NCBI GenBank assembly: GCA_905182985.1
Contig: CAJJDN010000091.1
Span: 37,578 to 101,577 of the forward strand
Length of the DNA stretch: 64,000 nt
Source of the DNA: Paramecium sonneborni
Taxonomy: Eukaryota > Ciliophora > Oligohymenophorea > Peniculida > Parameciidae
Reading direction: 5' to 3'
Shown: positions 61,501 to 64,000 of the stretch, piece after piece
Position numbering within the stretch: position 1 is the first letter of the stretch
Layout: each line of letters opens with the position of its first letter
Translations under genes and position numbers: made by a program
The notes under the pieces: model-generated
What the model was told of the DNA's origin: nothing
Databases searched by the model: none
Seen by the model: the letters and a program-made list of their open reading frames with translations, nothing else

Positions 61501-64000
61501 ATCAATCTTAAAGAGTATTTTATAATAATACATGTAAATGTTTATTTGGATATTATGATGATGGTTAATCAACTTCATGTTAAAAATGTGATATTCAATG
61601 TTTAAGTTGCATAGATTAATCTTATTTATGTTTATCATGTCCACAAACTAGAAAAATTGAATAAAATTGTAATTGTTAATAAGGATATTATGACATTGGT
61701 GAATAACTTTGTTAAAAATGTAATTCAAATTGTGAGAATTGTTAATTTACATCAAATAATTGTATCTCTTGTTTTACTGATTAATTTAGGGTACTTAACC
61801 TAACTTTTAAAACATGTGATTGCTTAATTGGTTATTTAGAGATTAATGGAATCTGTTAATAATGTCATCAGAATTGTTTAACCTGCTCATCATCTATAAA
61901 TAATTGTACTACGTGTGTTTAATTTCGATATTTAAAAAATAACAATTGTGTATGTAATGAAGGAATGTATGAATCGCTTGTAGATAAATAATGTAAATTA
62001 TGTATTAAGACTTGTTTATCTTGTGCTTATACTAGCGATTATTGTTTAACATGTTCTATTGATAATCATAGAAAATTTAAATCTGGAAATACATGTGAAT
62101 GTGAACAAGGATATTTTGAAGATCCTATTACCTAGAATTGTGAAGAATGTGATAAATCTTGTTTAACTTGTTCCTTATAATATGATAACTGTTTAACCTG
62201 TGATTCCAGTTTTTATTTGTCTTTAGTCTAAAATAAATGCTTATGTTAAAAATCTTATTACTTTGATTCTTTCACTAAATCATGCAAATGTAATTAATAT
62301 TTTTTATAATTAGAATGCAATATAATTTGTTTAGAATGTTAAAATAGCACTCTATGTACATAATGTAGATTAACAACAAGGCATTTTGATTCAGATACAA
62401 AAAAATGTATTTGTAATTAAGGATATTATGAAACATACGAATAAAATTGTTAATGTAATTTTGTTACTAATATTTTAAGAATGTCATTTTTCATGCTTGA
62501 CTTGTTAAAATACTAATACTTATTGCTAAAGTTGCAAGAATAACTCCAATAGAATATTAAAAAATAATTAATGTTCTTGTATAGATGGATATTTTGAAGC
62601 CGGAATTGAATTATGTCAGAAATGTAATAATATTTGTAAAACCTGTTTGTCTGCAACTAATTGTTTGTCATGTTACGATATGGAACAATTCAGATTTCTT
62701 TCAGGAAACAAATGTTTATGCAATCCCGGTTATTTTGAATTAAATTCAGATATATGTTCAAGTATTAATTGTGTATTAAAAAATAGAATGCTCAAATTAA
62801 TGTAAAACTTGCTAAGGTTAAGCTGATTATTGTACAAGTTGTGATATTGATTCAAAAAGAGTCGATTAATCAATAATACATAAATGTCCTTGCATTGTTG
62901 GATTTTATGAAGATTAAAATAAAATCTGTTAAAGTATATTAAATAATTATTTATTAATAGAATGCCATATAAAATGTTAAACTTGTATTAATTAGAGCGG
63001 CTAATGTTTAAGTTGTAAAGTTTTTTTAAATTCAAATCGAAATAATTTATCTGATTTATGCAATTGTAAATAAGGTTATTATGATGATGGAACGTAAATT
63101 CAATGTTAAAAATGTAATTTGAGATGCTAAACTTGTGAAAATGAGGAGAATAATTGTTTGGTTTGTTAAAATTCAATAAGAGTAAATCCGCCAACATGTA
63201 ATTGCATGGATGGTTATTACGAAGATGAATAACAAATATGTTAAAGTAAAATTAATTTAAAAAATAAGTTTGTGCTTCTTAATGTCATACATGTATATTA
63301 TAAGAATCAAATTGTCTAATCTGTAGGGAAGGAAGAATTGGAAAAGATTGTAGATGTATTAATGGATATTTTGAATTTGGATCACTACTTTGCGAAAGTA
63401 AATAAATATTATTAAATTTACAAAGAATGTGCATTTTAATGTGCTAGTTGTGATTCAAGTCAATAAAACTGTAAAACTTGTAAAGGTGATAGAATCTAAG
63501 AGCCTTAATGTATTTGTTAACCAGGATATTTTGATGATCTATTAAATGAAAATTGCTAAAAATGCAATAGTTTTTGTTTAGAATGTAATATAGATGGATG
63601 TTTATCTTGTAATGCGAATAGAATATTAAATGAAGAAATGGATTGCATTCCTCCACCAAATTCAGTTTGGTATGATCATACACCTTGGTGTTCAAGTATA
63701 TTGTTTAATTATACTAATAGCTTGTCAAATTGCAGTTGTTAAAACATATTTATCAGATGACATTAGCAAAATTATCATTCGTTTTGATTTTCCTTTAAAT
63801 CCCAAAGGATTTTATTCATAAATCCAAATCAATAAATGTTTGTAATTATTTGAGTTAGAAACTACAAAAAGTTTTGGTAATAATGCTGTTTGTTACCTAA
63901 ACCCAGATGACTTTTAGGAATTATTCATTACTTTGGGGGAAAACTCATCAATAAATGTTGGTGATGAAATACTTTTTTAAAGTAATTCATTGTCTCATAT
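57790..64000 (+). CDS. Large Cys-rich repeat protein, 3' truncated by window edge
   Basis: Long plus-strand gene built of Cys modules of the form C..C......C..C....R....C.C..G(Y/F)(Y/F), furin- or TNFR-like, more than 20 times (CHYSCINC, CLSCIDQNQSQ, CICRPGTYDPENEDQ). Introns found: 57918-57942, 58150-58175, 58326-58347, 58600-58627, 58916-58943, 59343-59368, and more of the same kind beyond; those checked to 58.9 kb are all phase 1. From about 61.4 to 62.5 kb many modules run together without introns. After 63.7 kb the Cys pattern ends and a different region begins (YLSDDISKIIIRFDFPLNP, INVGDEILFQSNS), somewhat like the REJ-type region of ciliate surface proteins. The start is uncertain: ATG at 57790 with a first intron at 57809-57827 is one option. 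Probably a secreted or surface protein. Confidence 0.75.

Noticed and set aside
1..64000. Use of a code in which TGA is also sense
   Set aside because: More than fifteen confident genes end cleanly at TGA with exact frame closure, so TGA is the stop here.

Overview
The window looks like a ciliate somatic (macronuclear) scaffold, most likely Paramecium or a close relative. Four things point there. (1) Long frames open up only when TAA and TAG are read as glutamine and TGA is the sole stop. (2) Introns are tiny (19-33 nt, GT..AG), and removing them makes spliced lengths exact multiples of three in gene after gene. (3) The DNA is extremely AT-rich and genes are packed a few to a few tens of bases apart. 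(4) One duplicated stretch is present both with and without a 257-bp insert flanked by TA, whose ends fit the Paramecium internal eliminated sequence (IES) consensus. Genus and family calls are inferred from sequence alone; no search was run.

Left third (1-22.4 kb): the 3' end of an unknown gene; an amino-acid transporter; a large secreted/membrane gene interrupted by an overlap duplication and the IES; a nonsense-riddled pseudogene; a WD40-like gene; a coiled-coil gene; a decayed coiled-coil pseudogene; about 2.2 kb with no gene; then a second WD40 gene followed by an intact paralogue of the large membrane gene. The WD40/membrane pair therefore occurs twice, in different orientations.

Middle (22.9-53.1 kb) is dense housekeeping-type sequence: a coiled-coil protein, a P4 flippase, a SelW-like (Rdx) plus beta-sandwich fusion protein, three small unknowns, a serine carboxypeptidase (S10), a 3-ketoacyl-CoA-reductase-type SDR, a TMBIM/Lifeguard protein, a scaffold gap (557 N), a decayed Cys-rich fragment, a CK1-like kinase, a 1,857-residue Cys-rich multi-pass membrane protein, a MAK/RCK-like kinase, a PH-domain/permuted-papain protein, a CID-domain (RNA polymerase II CTD-binding type) protein and two further unknowns.

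Right end (53-64 kb): gene-poor DNA with a decayed copy of the neighbouring gene's 3' end, an assembly overlap present two to three times (single-N joins at 55233 and 57164), then a long Cys-rich repeat gene that runs off the window. Its early introns are all phase 1.

I found no tRNA, rRNA, CRISPR or bacterial-type operon signals.
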